DNA of 64,000 bases from Roseobacter cerasinus (GTDB lineage Bacteria > Pseudomonadota > Alphaproteobacteria > Rhodobacterales > Rhodobacteraceae). Below the pieces are notes generated by a model. It worked only from the letters and a program-made list of their open reading frames with translations. It was not told the origin of the DNA and ran no database searches. Of this stretch, positions 8,579 through 16,691 are shown one piece after another. The translations under genes were made by a program, and so were the position numbers. Each line of letters begins with the position of its first letter. The stretch's first letter is position 1. Location of the stretch: contig NZ_BLIV01000011.1 of the NCBI RefSeq assembly GCF_009811755.1, forward strand, positions 1 to 64,000, given 5' to 3'.

Positions 8579-9766
8579 GTGCATCGTTTGCACCAGTCGC
8601 TTTTGGCGGCACTTGTTCTTTTGTTCTCTACCAGCGCGGCTTGGGCGATTGACGTCAAGGCCGCTGTTCTGCGCATCGACTACCCCACACTTTTGCCGAT
8701 CAGCCGCTATGATCTGCCGCCCGATGATCTGGGCTTCGCAGGCGCGGCCCTTGCGGATGAGGACAACGGCACGACGGGCGGGTTTCTGGGTCATACCTAT
8801 GAGACAAAGACTATGGCGGTCCCACCAGAGGGGGCCGATGCAGCCATGGCCGAAATCCTGTCCAGCGGCATAAAGCTGGTGGTGGTGCAGGCGCGCCAGG
8901 ACGATCTGTTGCGGCTGACCGATCAGGCCGCCGACGCGGGTGCGCTGGTGTTCAACGCCCGCGCGGCTGATATCAGCCTGCGCGATGAGGCCTGCCGCGG
9001 CAATCTGCTGCACACGGCGCCCTCACATGCCATGATGGCGGACGCGGTGGCGCAATTTGCAGTCTGGAAAAAATGGACGAAGTGGCTCCTGATTTCCGGC
9101 TCCAACCCGCAGGATGTGGCGCTGTCAGACGCCTTTCGCAAATCCGCGCAGAAATTCGGCGCCAAGATCACCGAGGACCGGATGTTCGAAGACACCGGAG
9201 GTTCTCGCCGCACGGATTCCGGCCATGTGTTGGTCCAGCGGCAACTGCCTGCCTTCACCCAAGGCGCTGACGATCATGACGTGGTGATCACAGCAGATGA
9301 GACCGACTATTTCGCGCGGTTCATGAGCTTTCACTTGTGGACCCCGCGCCCCGTGATGGGCTCAGGCGGGCTGGTGCCCACGACCTTCCACGGCGCGCAT
9401 GAAGCCTGGGGCGCCACGCAATACCAGACCCGCTTTGAGGCGCTGACCGGTCGTTATGCGATGCCGGAGGATTATAACGTCTGGCTCGCCCTGCGCGTTG
9501 TGGGTGAGGCCGTGACCCGCGCCAATACCGCCGCGCCAGATGGCGTGCGCGACTATGCCATCTCTGACAGTTTTGAGTTGGCCGCCTTCAAGGGGCAAAA
9601 GGTCACCTTCCGCGATTGGAACGGCCAGTTGCGCCAACCGATCCTGCTTTATGACGGGCGCATCACCGTCAGCGTCAGCCCGCAAGAGGGCTTTCTGCAC
9701 CAGACCTCCCCGCTCGACACCATGGGCCTCGACCGGCCCGAATCCCGCTGCGACGCCTTTCAGTAA
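8579..9766 (+). CDS. Substrate-binding protein of a PQQ-alcohol-dehydrogenase-associated ABC system
   Basis: A 395-residue exported protein with a Leu/Ile/Val-binding-like (type 1) periplasmic fold, matching the binding-protein family tied to PQQ-dependent alcohol dehydrogenase systems. The GTG at 8579 is chosen because GGGAGGA is four bases upstream and a clear signal peptide follows (residues 1-23, SAAWA). The mature part opens with IDVKAAVLRIDYPTLLPISRYDLPPDDLGFAG. The partner ATPase and ABC-2 permease probably are those at 14784-16309, although ABC-2 permeases normally export, so the role of this protein may be sensing. It starts a long plus-strand operon. Confidence 0.82.
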   Translation: MHRLHQSLLAALVLLFSTSAAWAIDVKAAVLRIDYPTLLPISRYDLPPDDLGFAGAALADEDNGTTGGFLGHTYETKTMAVPPEGADAAMAEILSSGIKLVVVQARQDDLLRLTDQAADAGALVFNARAADISLRDEACRGNLLHTAPSHAMMADAVAQFAVWKKWTKWLLISGSNPQDVALSDAFRKSAQKFGAKITEDRMFEDTGGSRRTDSGHVLVQRQLPAFTQGADDHDVVITADETDYFARFMSFHLWTPRPVMGSGGLVPTTFHGAHEAWGATQYQTRFEALTGRYAMPEDYNVWLALRVVGEAVTRANTAAPDGVRDYAISDSFELAAFKGQKVTFRDWNGQLRQPILLYDGRITVSVSPQEGFLHQTSPLDTMGLDRPESRCDAFQ

Positions 9767-9779
9767 TCGGAGACAACAG

Positions 9780-10751
9780 ATGAAATCGCTTTTCCTCTCG
9801 ACAGCCCTGGCCGCTCTCATCGCGGGCCCTGCCCTTGCGGGCAAGGCGTTCATCTCCAACGAGCGCGGCAACACCATCACCGTGCTGAACACCGACACAT
9901 GGGAAGTGGAAACCGAATTCTTCGCAGGCAACCGCCCGCGTGGCATCACCGCGAGCCCGGACGGGAAGGTGATCTATGTCTGCGCCTCGGACGACAATCT
10001 GGTGCGGGTCTTTGATGCGGAAACCTATGAGGAGCTGCCCAGCCTGCCCTCCGGCCCGGACCCGGAATTGTTCATCTTGGAGCCTTCCGGCAAGCGCCTC
10101 TACATCGCAAATGAGGACGACAATCTGGTCACCGTGACCGACACGGAGACCCGGATGATCCTGGCCGAAGTGCCCGTGGGCGTGGAGCCCGAAGGCATGG
10201 GCATGAGCCCGGATGCCAAGTTCGTGGTGAACACGTCTGAGACCACCAACATGGCGCATTTCATCTCAACCGAAGACTATAAGATCAAACACAACATCCT
10301 TGTCGATCAGCGCCCGCGCTATGCGCACTACACGGCAGATGGCAGCCGCCTTTTTGTGACGTCCGAGATTGGCGGCACCGTCACCGTGATGGATATCGCG
10401 GAGGATGGCGCACCGACGGTTGTGGGCAAGATCAGCTTTGAAGTGGCAGGCGTACAGCCCGAGTGGCTGCAACCGGTTGGCGCGCGAGTGACATCTGACG
10501 GCAAACGGCTGTTTGTGGCGCTGGGGCCTGCGAACCGGGTCGCGGTTGTCGATGCGCAAAGCCTTGAGGTGCTCGATTACATCCTCGTAGGCCAGCGGGT
10601 CTGGCAGCTGGACTTCACGCCCGACGAGCAGTTCCTACTAACGACCAATGGCAACTCCAACGACATCACCGTTATCGATGTGGCCAAGGAGAAGGCGATC
10701 AAATCGGTTCAGGTCGGCCAGCAGCCCTGGGGCGTGGTGACCATCGACTGA
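9780..10751 (+). CDS. PQQ-dependent catabolism-associated beta-propeller protein
   Basis: A 323-residue secreted propeller with a signal peptide (residues 1-20, GPALAGKA). Repeats such as KAFISNERGNTITVL, RGITASPDGKVIYV and the terminal NDITVIDVAKEKAIKSVQVG are typical of the YVTN family that accompanies PQQ alcohol oxidation genes. The ATG at 9780 follows GGAGACAACAG and lies 13 bases after the preceding stop. It is distinct from the propeller at 6476-7417. A structural or partner-binding role in the periplasm is likely; the actual function is unknown. Confidence 0.85.
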   Translation: MKSLFLSTALAALIAGPALAGKAFISNERGNTITVLNTDTWEVETEFFAGNRPRGITASPDGKVIYVCASDDNLVRVFDAETYEELPSLPSGPDPELFILEPSGKRLYIANEDDNLVTVTDTETRMILAEVPVGVEPEGMGMSPDAKFVVNTSETTNMAHFISTEDYKIKHNILVDQRPRYAHYTADGSRLFVTSEIGGTVTVMDIAEDGAPTVVGKISFEVAGVQPEWLQPVGARVTSDGKRLFVALGPANRVAVVDAQSLEVLDYILVGQRVWQLDFTPDEQFLLTTNGNSNDITVIDVAKEKAIKSVQVGQQPWGVVTID

Positions 10752-10782
10752 GCATGATCAGCGAAACAGGGAGAGGACAGAT

Positions 10783-11220
10783 ATGAAAAAACTACTGATG
10801 GCGGCGGCCTTGGCCGTGACAAGCGGGCCCGCGCTGGCAGCCCCGCTCTGCGATGACCTTGGCTTTGCCGGGCTGCTGGCCAAGTGCAACCGGGGGGAGG
10901 ACATACCGCTGACCCTGGCCTCCGGCCAACCGCTGGGCGAGGATGTGACCTTGGAATCAGGTGCCTACTACACGCTGGTGGTGACCGCCGATGGCTCGGC
11001 GGAACTGGCCATTGAAGGCGCAAGCTTCTTCCGCTCGATCTGGATGAATGAAATCGTCATCAACAAAATCGAGATCCGCCCCATGGCCATCGACAGCATC
11101 GAGTTTGACAAGGCCGGTGTGGTCGAGATGTCGTTCATCGCCATCAAGCCCGGTCGCCATGTGCTGCGCATCCCCGGCTCCACCGGAGAGACGCAATCCA
11201 TCACGATTTCAATTCAGTAA
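10783..11220 (+). CDS. Exported protein of unknown function in the PQQ operon
   Basis: A 145-residue protein with a strong signal peptide (residues 1-20, PALAAP). After two early cysteines (CDDLGFAGLLAKCN) the rest is beta-rich with an alternating hydrophobic pattern, ending HVLRIPGSTGETQSITISIQ. This suggests a small cupredoxin-like or immunoglobulin-like sandwich, but copper ligands are not convincing. GGGAGAGGAC upstream gives a good ribosome site. Its position between the propeller and the PepSY-like gene points to a periplasmic role in the methanol/PQQ system. Confidence 0.7.
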   Translation: MKKLLMAAALAVTSGPALAAPLCDDLGFAGLLAKCNRGEDIPLTLASGQPLGEDVTLESGAYYTLVVTADGSAELAIEGASFFRSIWMNEIVINKIEIRPMAIDSIEFDKAGVVEMSFIAIKPGRHVLRIPGSTGETQSITISIQ

Positions 11221-11237
11221 TCCAGGGAGATCCAACC

Positions 11238-11489
11238 ATGAAACACATTATCGCGCTTGCCGCCTTCTCGCTTATGTCTGCTCCGGCCTTCGCTGACGGA
11301 CATCTCGACGCCGAAACGGTCGAAAAGATCGAAGCGATGCTGGCCTCCATCGAGTGCCAGATGGACCCGGACGATATTGAGGTCGAAGACGACGGCTATG
11401 ATCTCGACGATGTGATCTGCAAGGGCGGCGGTCAGTTCGACATCAAGCTCGACAAGGACTTTAACGAGGTGAGCCGCCGCGCCGAATAG
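11238..11489 (+). CDS. Small acidic PepSY-like periplasmic protein
   Basis: An 83-residue protein with a signal peptide (residues 1-19, PAFADG). The mature 64 residues are very acidic, with MDPDDIEVEDDGYDLDDVICKGGGQFDIKLDKDF. The ending resembles PepSY-type domains (GQFDIKLDKDFNEVSRR). Two cysteines could form a disulfide. The density of Asp and Glu, and its place in a cluster for a lanthanide-type enzyme, make metal binding possible, but no EF-hand loop is present. The ribosome site CAGGGAG precedes the ATG. Confidence 0.72.
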   Translation: MKHIIALAAFSLMSAPAFADGHLDAETVEKIEAMLASIECQMDPDDIEVEDDGYDLDDVICKGGGQFDIKLDKDFNEVSRRAE

Positions 11490-11516
11490 CGCGTCAGCGA
11501 AGCGGAGGAGAGCAGC

Positions 11517-12482
11517 ATGCGTCTGATGCGCGTTGCAATCGCAGCCTGTCTGGCCTTGGCCTCTCCCCTTGACGCCGAAGATCTGCCTACGATCCGGGCC
11601 GCGGTTCTCAAAATCGGCACCGTGAATTGGGAGCTGGCAACCATCACCGACAACGGGCTGGACCGGAAGAATGGCTTCATTCTGGACGTTCAGCCCTTTG
11701 CCGACAATGGTGCGACGCGGATCGCGGTGGAAGGCGGGGCGGCGGATATGGCCGTGGCCGACTGGATCTGGGTCGCGCGGCAGCGCGCAGCGGGCAAGGA
11801 CTATGTCTTCATCCCCTACTCCAAAGCGGTGGGCGGGGTGGTTGTACCAGCGGACAGCACCGCGCAATCCATTCAAGATCTGGCAGGCGGCAAGATTGGC
11901 ATCGCCGGTGGCCCGCTGGACAAATCCTGGCTGATCCTGCGTGCCTATGCTCAGCAGCAATACGGCATGGATCTGAAGGCAGACACCGAACAGGTGTTTG
12001 GCGCGCCGCCGCTGATCTTCAAATCGGCCATGGGTGGGGACTATGCCGGGGCCATCAATTTCTGGCATTTCCTGGCCAAGAACAAAGCCTCCGGCATGCG
12101 CGAATTGGTCTCTGTCGCAGAGGCCGGGAAGGCGCTTGGCCTCGATGCTGACACCCCACTGCTGGGCTACTACATGAAAGAGAGTTTCCTGTCCGAGCAC
12201 CCGGCGCTGGCGCAGGCCTTCTTCGAGGCCAGCCGCGCCGCAAAGGACAAGCTCGCCAGCTCTGATGCTGCTTGGGAGGCCATACGCCCCCGCATGAATG
12301 CAGCCTCGGATGCGCAATTCGAGCAACTGAAGTCGGACTGGATTGCGGGCATCCCCGCCCGTGCCCCCGTCGATGTGCAGGCCGCTGAAAAGATGCTGGC
12401 GCTGATGAGCACACTCGGTGGGCCGGAGCTGGTGGGCAAGGCCACCTCGCTGCCCGACGGCCTCTTCGCCGTGGTCAAGTAG
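11517..12482 (+). CDS. SsuA/TauA-type ABC transporter substrate-binding protein
   Basis: A 321-residue exported binding protein (signal peptide about residues 1-20, SPLDAED) of the NMT1/THI5-like NitT/TauT group. IRAAVLKIGTVNWELATITDNGLDRKNGF and the GGAADMAVADWIWVARQRAAGKDYV segment match the fold that binds sulfonates, nitrate, taurine or thiamine precursors. The ligand is unknown. It is followed by a matching permease and ATPase, so this is a complete importer, and GGAGGAGAG precedes its ATG. Its place inside the XoxF/PQQ cluster suggests a substrate or cofactor precursor for methylotrophy. Confidence 0.85.
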   Translation: MRLMRVAIAACLALASPLDAEDLPTIRAAVLKIGTVNWELATITDNGLDRKNGFILDVQPFADNGATRIAVEGGAADMAVADWIWVARQRAAGKDYVFIPYSKAVGGVVVPADSTAQSIQDLAGGKIGIAGGPLDKSWLILRAYAQQQYGMDLKADTEQVFGAPPLIFKSAMGGDYAGAINFWHFLAKNKASGMRELVSVAEAGKALGLDADTPLLGYYMKESFLSEHPALAQAFFEASRAAKDKLASSDAAWEAIRPRMNAASDAQFEQLKSDWIAGIPARAPVDVQAAEKMLALMSTLGGPELVGKATSLPDGLFAVVK

Positions 12483-12492
12483 CCCCAAGGAC

Positions 12493-13242
12493 GTGGCCGC
12501 GTCACGGCTCACCCCGGTATTGTCGCTGGCCAGCATGCTGGCGCTTTGGGTGGTGGCGGCTGGTCTGACGAACGACGCCCAGATCCTGCCGACCCCGTGG
12601 CAGCTGCTGCCGCTTTTTGCGCAGGAGTTTGCCTCGGGCGATCTGCTCACCCATCTCGGCGCGACCCTTGTGCGCGTGCTCTGGGCCTTCACCTTGGCGA
12701 TGAGTTTGGGCACGGTGCTGGGCCTTATCATGGGCCGCTCCACGGCCACCAACCGCTGGCTGGACCCCTGGCTGGTGATCTTCCTGAACCTGCCCGCCCT
12801 TGTGCTGATTGTGTTGTGCTATCTCTGGATCGGGCTGACGGAGGCGGCGGCCATCACGGCGGTGACGCTGAACAAGGTGCCGAACGTGGCCGTTGTCATC
12901 CGCGAGGGCGCGCGGGCGCTTGACCCCGATCTTGATGCGATGGCCAAGGTCTATCGCATGTCGTGGTGGACGAGGCAGCGGCATGTGGTCTTTCCGCAGC
13001 TTGCCCCCTTTGTGGCCGCCGCCGCCCGCTCCGGTGTTGCGGTGATCTGGAAGATCGTGCTTGTGGTCGAGTTTCTTGGGCGGTCGTCGGGTGTGGGCTT
13101 TCAGATCCACCTGCATTTCCAGCTCTTCGATGTGGCGATGGTGCTGGTCTATGCCTTTGCCTTCATCGGCGTGATGCTCACGGTGGAGTGGCTGCTGCTG
13201 CAACCAGCCGAGCGCAGGAGCCGACGTTGGCGGACGGCATGA
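12493..13242 (+). CDS. SsuC/TauC-type ABC transporter permease
   Basis: A membrane protein of about 249 residues with about six transmembrane segments and the cytoplasmic EAA-like loop EGARALDPDLDAMAKVYRM that contacts the ATPase. The GTG at 12493, 11 bases after the preceding stop, is the most plausible start, giving MAASRLTPVLSLASMLALW; the ATG at 12535 is the alternative. The open frame extends further upstream into the binding-protein gene, but that part reads as out-of-frame sequence. The stop overlaps the ATPase start as ATGA. It forms the importer pore with the genes on either side. Confidence 0.85.
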   Translation: MAASRLTPVLSLASMLALWVVAAGLTNDAQILPTPWQLLPLFAQEFASGDLLTHLGATLVRVLWAFTLAMSLGTVLGLIMGRSTATNRWLDPWLVIFLNLPALVLIVLCYLWIGLTEAAAITAVTLNKVPNVAVVIREGARALDPDLDAMAKVYRMSWWTRQRHVVFPQLAPFVAAAARSGVAVIWKIVLVVEFLGRSSGVGFQIHLHFQLFDVAMVLVYAFAFIGVMLTVEWLLLQPAERRSRRWRTA

Positions 13243-13838
13243 TCTCGGTCGACATTACATCGAAGAGTTTCGATGGCATGCCTGTGCTTGGCCCTATTTC
13301 GTTCCGGATCGCGCCGGGCGAGACGCTGGCTCTGGTCGGACCCTCCGGCATTGGCAAGTCGACCCTGCTGCGCATTCTCGCGGGGATCGACCCGGAGTTC
13401 GAAGGCCGGGTGCAGCGCCCTGGTGCGCTGTCCATGGTGTTTCAGGAACCCACGCTGCTGCCTTGGCGGTCGGTTCTGCACAATCTGCTGATCCCGCACC
13501 CGGAGCTGAGACCGGATGCCGCCCGCACGATGCTGGCCCGGGTCGGAATTGACGGCAAGGAGACGCTCTTTCCCGGGCAGCTGTCGCTGGGCCAACAGCG
13601 ACGCTTGTCGCTGGCGCGTGCCTTTGCCTGCGCGCCCAAAATGCTGATCATGGACGAACCTTTTGTCTCGCTGGATCCTGAAACAGCGGAGACGATGCTG
13701 CGCCTCACCGAAGCGCTGATCTCCGAACATCACCCCGCCACGCTGTTTGTGACCCACGACCTGCGCGAGGCTGACAGGCTGGCCAGCCGGGTGCTGACCC
13801 TGAAAAGCACCCCATCCGGTGCCGTCCTTGGGCCATAA
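13239..13838 (+). CDS. SsuB/TauB-type ABC transporter ATP-binding protein
   Basis: A 199-residue ATPase, shorter than the usual 230-270 for this family. Walker A GPSGIGKS is at 34-41, followed by the Q-loop (SMVFQEP), Walker B (KMLIMDEP) and H-loop (LFVTHD). The signature reads LSLGQ rather than LSGGQ. The ATG at 13239 overlaps the permease stop, so translation is coupled. It ends two-way with the convergent soxZ gene, whose stop begins at the next base. It powers the SsuABC-like importer; the substrate is unknown. Confidence 0.87.
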   Translation: MISVDITSKSFDGMPVLGPISFRIAPGETLALVGPSGIGKSTLLRILAGIDPEFEGRVQRPGALSMVFQEPTLLPWRSVLHNLLIPHPELRPDAARTMLARVGIDGKETLFPGQLSLGQQRRLSLARAFACAPKMLIMDEPFVSLDPETAETMLRLTEALISEHHPATLFVTHDLREADRLASRVLTLKSTPSGAVLGP

Positions 13839-14171
13839 CTACGTGACGCTGATCATCTTGCTGTCGGTGTAGACGGCCCCATCCTCATCATACCAGGTGA
13901 AATTGAAAACACCGGCACGTGGCACGCGGGCTCTGAATTCGAAGAACGGATTTGTGGCGACACCGGGGTGCAGCGTGACATCGACCACCTGCGCGCCTTC
14001 GAAATCGCAGGTGAACCGGTGGATGATCGACCGCGGGATCGCGGTGCCGTCGTCGTTGATCCGCTGGCCGCTTTCCATGCGGTGCGTGATCAGCGTCTTG
14101 ATCGTGATGACCTCGCCTGCGCGGGCGGTCTTTGGCAGTTTCACGCGGGATTTCACACCAGTTGCCATCAC
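13839..14171 (-). CDS. soxZ: SoxZ, thiosulfate-oxidation carrier subunit homologue
   Basis: A 110-residue protein with the SoxZ immunoglobulin-like fold: GVKSRVKLPKTARAGEVITIKTLITHRMESG, then NPFFEFRARVPRAGVFNFTWYDEDG. SoxZ partners SoxY to carry sulfur intermediates in the periplasm, and it has no signal peptide because it is exported with SoxY. It is encoded nine bases downstream of soxY on the minus strand. No soxA, B, C, D or X is present nearby, so a role outside thiosulfate oxidation is likely, probably linked to PQQ dehydrogenases. Confidence 0.88.
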   Translation of the reverse strand: MMATGVKSRVKLPKTARAGEVITIKTLITHRMESGQRINDDGTAIPRSIIHRFTCDFEGAQVVDVTLHPGVATNPFFEFRARVPRAGVFNFTWYDEDGAVYTDSKMISVT

Positions 14172-14180
14172 ACTCTCCCC

Positions 14181-14606
14181 TCAGGCGCCACAGCCGCCGA
14201 CGACCACATCGACGTGTTTCGACACCTGCCGCACCGTCCCATCCGGCATCCGGGCCAGTGCCAGAACCTGCTGCGTGCGCGCCAGACGCATGCGGGTCGA
14301 CAGCTGTTGATCTGCCGCCAGCGCACCAAACGCAACCAGCGCAATCGGCGGCACCGGGTTTGCGGGTGCGACAATCAGGATCGCCTCGGCACCCTCAGCG
14401 GTCACCGAAACGGGAACGCGAAACCCATCCTCTGCCGTGTCTTCCAGATCAAGCGTGATACCGCCCTGCAAGATCTCACCGCCCTTCACAAAGGCCGCGA
14501 TGGCCTGCTCCGCTGTGACCTCCTCGGCCTGAAGAGAGCTCGGGAACCCCAGCGCCAAAAGCGCCGCTGATCCGGATTTGAGCGTGTCGCGCCGTGTGAC
14601 GGCCAT
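14181..14606 (-). CDS. soxY: SoxY, sulfur-carrier subunit homologue
   Basis: A 141-residue exported protein. The N-terminus TRRDTLKSGSAALLALGF resembles a Tat signal, which fits co-export of a SoxYZ pair. The C-terminus ends VVVGGCGA, close to the GGCGG swinging arm whose cysteine carries the substrate in SoxY. The ATG at 14606 is preceded by GGGAGGAAG. It is transcribed divergently from the ABC exporter genes and precedes soxZ. As for soxZ, the catalytic Sox proteins are absent from the window, so the carried molecule is uncertain. Confidence 0.88.
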   Translation of the reverse strand: MAVTRRDTLKSGSAALLALGFPSSLQAEEVTAEQAIAAFVKGGEILQGGITLDLEDTAEDGFRVPVSVTAEGAEAILIVAPANPVPPIALVAFGALAADQQLSTRMRLARTQQVLALARMPDGTVRQVSKHVDVVVGGCGA

Positions 14607-14783
14607 GGTCTTCCTCCCCGAGACATACATGCAGCATAGCGTGGTGCTTGAAGATGCCACAATGAACACTCTGTGAACCTGCGTCCCGATCGCAAGCAAG
14701 CTAGACCAAAGGCTATGCGCCACCGCTTGTCGCCCCGGCGCTTTCGGGGCAACCTGTGACGAGGGACATGAGGAGGAGGCAGT

Positions 14784-15521
14784 GTGGTGATCGAGGCCAT
14801 GACAAACGGTGGGTTGGCCGTGACCGGGCTGAATTTCACCTACGGTCCAAAACTGGCGCTCGATGATGTCTCGCTGACGGTGCCGCCGGGGCGGTTCTGC
14901 GCACTGCTGGGGCCAAACGGCGCCGGAAAATCGACGCTGGTCTCGCTGCTGACCCGGCTGCTTGTGGCCCCGAAAGGTGACATCCACATCGCAGGCCATG
15001 ACCTGCGCGCGACCCCGCGCAAGGCGCTGGCGGATCTGGGGGTGGTCTTTCAGCAACCCACATTGGATCTGAACCTGACGGTGCGCCAGAACATGAGCTA
15101 TTTCGCGGCGCTGCACGGTCTGCCAAGAGGTGAAACACCGGGGCGGATCGATGCAGCTCTCGACAGGCTCGACATGCGCGCGCGCGGAGATGAGAAGGTC
15201 CGCGCACTCAACGGCGGGCACCGGCGGCGGATGGAACTGGCCCGGGCGCTGTTGCATGATCCGAAAGTGCTGCTGCTGGATGAGCCAACCGTCGGCCTCG
15301 ACGCTGCCGCGCGGCAGGCGATCACCGACCATGTGCATGATCTGGCGGATGCGGGGCTCTGCGTGCTTTGGACCACACATCTGACCGATGAGGTGCGCGA
15401 TAGCGATGCGCTGCTCGTGCTGCATCAAGGTCGGATCATCGACACGGGTGTTGCGGGCGACATCCGCGGGGCGCACACGCTGTCAGACTGGTTTCTTGCG
15501 CGCACGGGAGCCCCCGCATGA
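14784..15521 (+). CDS. ABC-2 transporter ATP-binding protein of the PQQ-alcohol-dehydrogenase type
   Basis: A 245-residue ATPase. Walker A GPNGAGKS is at 43-50, followed by the Q-loop VVFQQPTLD, Walker B KVLLLDEPTVGLD and the H-loop WTTHLTDEV. The signature is LNGGHRRRMELARALL, a variant of LSGGQ. The GTG at 14784 has AGGAGGAGG close upstream and gives MVIEAMTNGG. It overlaps the permease start by four bases (ATGA). It probably works with the permease at 15518 and perhaps the binding protein at 8579; the transported molecule is unknown. Confidence 0.87.
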   Translation: MVIEAMTNGGLAVTGLNFTYGPKLALDDVSLTVPPGRFCALLGPNGAGKSTLVSLLTRLLVAPKGDIHIAGHDLRATPRKALADLGVVFQQPTLDLNLTVRQNMSYFAALHGLPRGETPGRIDAALDRLDMRARGDEKVRALNGGHRRRMELARALLHDPKVLLLDEPTVGLDAAARQAITDHVHDLADAGLCVLWTTHLTDEVRDSDALLVLHQGRIIDTGVAGDIRGAHTLSDWFLARTGAPA

Positions 15522-16309
15522 GCGGATTCTGGGGCGTCACCCGCGCCATCGTCGGGCGCGAATTTCTGCGGTTCATCCACCAGCGGGAGCGGTTCATCGC
15601 GGCCCTCGTGCGCCCGCTGGTCTGGCTGCTGATCTTCGCAGCAGGGTTCCGGGCGGCCCTGGGTCTGTCGATCATCCCGCCCTATCAGACCTACATCACC
15701 TACGAGACCTATATCGTACCCGGCCTCTGCGCGATGGTGCTGCTGTTCAATGGCATGCAAAGCTCGCTGAGCCTTGTCTACGATCGCGAGATGGGGTCCA
15801 TGCGGCTGCTGCTCACCAGCCCATTCCCGCGCTGGTGGCTGCTGTATTGCCGCCTCTTTGGCTCCACCGCCATATCCATCCTGCAGGTCTACGCATTCCT
15901 GGGCATCGCCGCCCTCTTCGGGATCACGCTACCGACGCTTGGATATATCGCCGTGCTCCCGGGACTGGTGCTCGGCGGGCTGATGTTGGGCGCTCTTGGT
16001 CTGGTGCTGTCGAGCTTCATCTCGCAGCTGGAAAACTTCGCGGGCGTGATGAACTTCGTCATCTTCCCGATGTTCTTTTTGTCCTCCGCCCTCTACCCCC
16101 TGTGGAAGATGGCGGAAAGCTCACCGCTGCTGCGCGACATCTGCGCGCTCAACCCGTTCACCCATGTGGTGGAGTTGATCCGCTTCCTGCTGTACCTGCA
16201 GTTCAATCTGCACGCCTTCGCCTGGGTTGTGCTGAGCACCCTCGTGCTCAGCCTCCTGGCCGTCTGGGGCTATGACCCTGCGCGCGGGCTGATGCGGCGC
16301 AAGGGGTGA
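15518..16309 (+). CDS. ABC-2 type permease of the alcohol-oxidation cluster
   Basis: A 263-residue membrane protein with about six transmembrane segments and an N-terminal amphipathic stretch (REFLRFIHQRERF), typical of ABC-2 exporters. The motif MSSLSLVYDREMGSMRLLLTSPFPRWW appears in the version IQSSLSL to GSMRLLLTSPFPRW near residues 85-107, and the late NPFTHVVELIRFLLY is also characteristic. This family is found with PQQ-dependent alcohol dehydrogenases. Substrate and direction are not established. It is translationally coupled to its ATPase. Confidence 0.87.
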   Translation: MSGFWGVTRAIVGREFLRFIHQRERFIAALVRPLVWLLIFAAGFRAALGLSIIPPYQTYITYETYIVPGLCAMVLLFNGMQSSLSLVYDREMGSMRLLLTSPFPRWWLLYCRLFGSTAISILQVYAFLGIAALFGITLPTLGYIAVLPGLVLGGLMLGALGLVLSSFISQLENFAGVMNFVIFPMFFLSSALYPLWKMAESSPLLRDICALNPFTHVVELIRFLLYLQFNLHAFAWVVLSTLVLSLLAVWGYDPARGLMRRKG

Positions 16310-16320
16310 GGCCGGTGCGC

Positions 16321-16524
16321 TCAGATCTGCTGTTCGGCCAGCGAGGCGGTGCGGCACCGCCAGCTCTTGATATCAAACTTGGGATGATGCGCAGACCATT
16401 TCGCCAGCTCCGGCTGCGCGCCCATCAGGCATTGCGTGGGCGAGATGTCAGTGAACAAAAGACTGCGCTCGCGGCATTCAGTCGGCGCTGTCGACAGACA
16501 GGCGACAAACAACAGTTCAATCAT
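16321..16524 (-). CDS. Small conserved hypothetical protein of Rhodobacteraceae
   Basis: A 67-residue protein starting MIELLFVACLSTAPTECRE with a hydrophobic N-terminus, then TDISPTQCLMGAQPELAKW and four spaced cysteines, ending AEQQI. Similar short proteins are common in Rhodobacterales and have no known function. The cysteines and the hydrophobic leader suggest an exported disulfide-bonded or lipid-associated protein. It is convergent with the ABC-2 permease gene, with 11 bases between stops. Confidence 0.65.
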   Translation of the reverse strand: MIELLFVACLSTAPTECRERSLLFTDISPTQCLMGAQPELAKWSAHHPKFDIKSWRCRTASLAEQQI

Positions 16525-16576
16525 GGATCAGGCTTTCCTGTTATCGGGTTCTGCTCAAGCGCACAGGCCCGACCTA

Positions 16577-16598
16577 GACTAAAGTCGGTAAATTTCTT
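16577..16598 (+). promoter_or_regulatory. Composite motif GACTAAAGTC-N6-TTTCTT upstream of the histidine kinase
   Basis: GACTAAAGTC (16577-16586), six bases, then TTTCTT (16593-16598) precede the kinase gene. The same composite with one base change and identical spacing precedes pqqA at 18985-19006. GAC and GTC form an inverted repeat. It is a candidate binding site for the response regulator encoded at 18300. Confidence 0.5.
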
Positions 16599-16691
16599 CT
16601 TAAGCAACCAGATACCAGGCCCACTGTGGCAAGAAATGATATGTCTTTGGTCATTTTTTAAGAGTTTGCCCGTTTTTCAGGTCAGCCGCAG

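Noticed and set aside
14607-14783. GACCAAAGGC at 14704, near the divergent soxY/ABC promoters, as a third copy of the pqqA-type motif
   Set aside because: The second half GTC is altered and no TTTCTT follows at six bases, so it does not meet the composite pattern.
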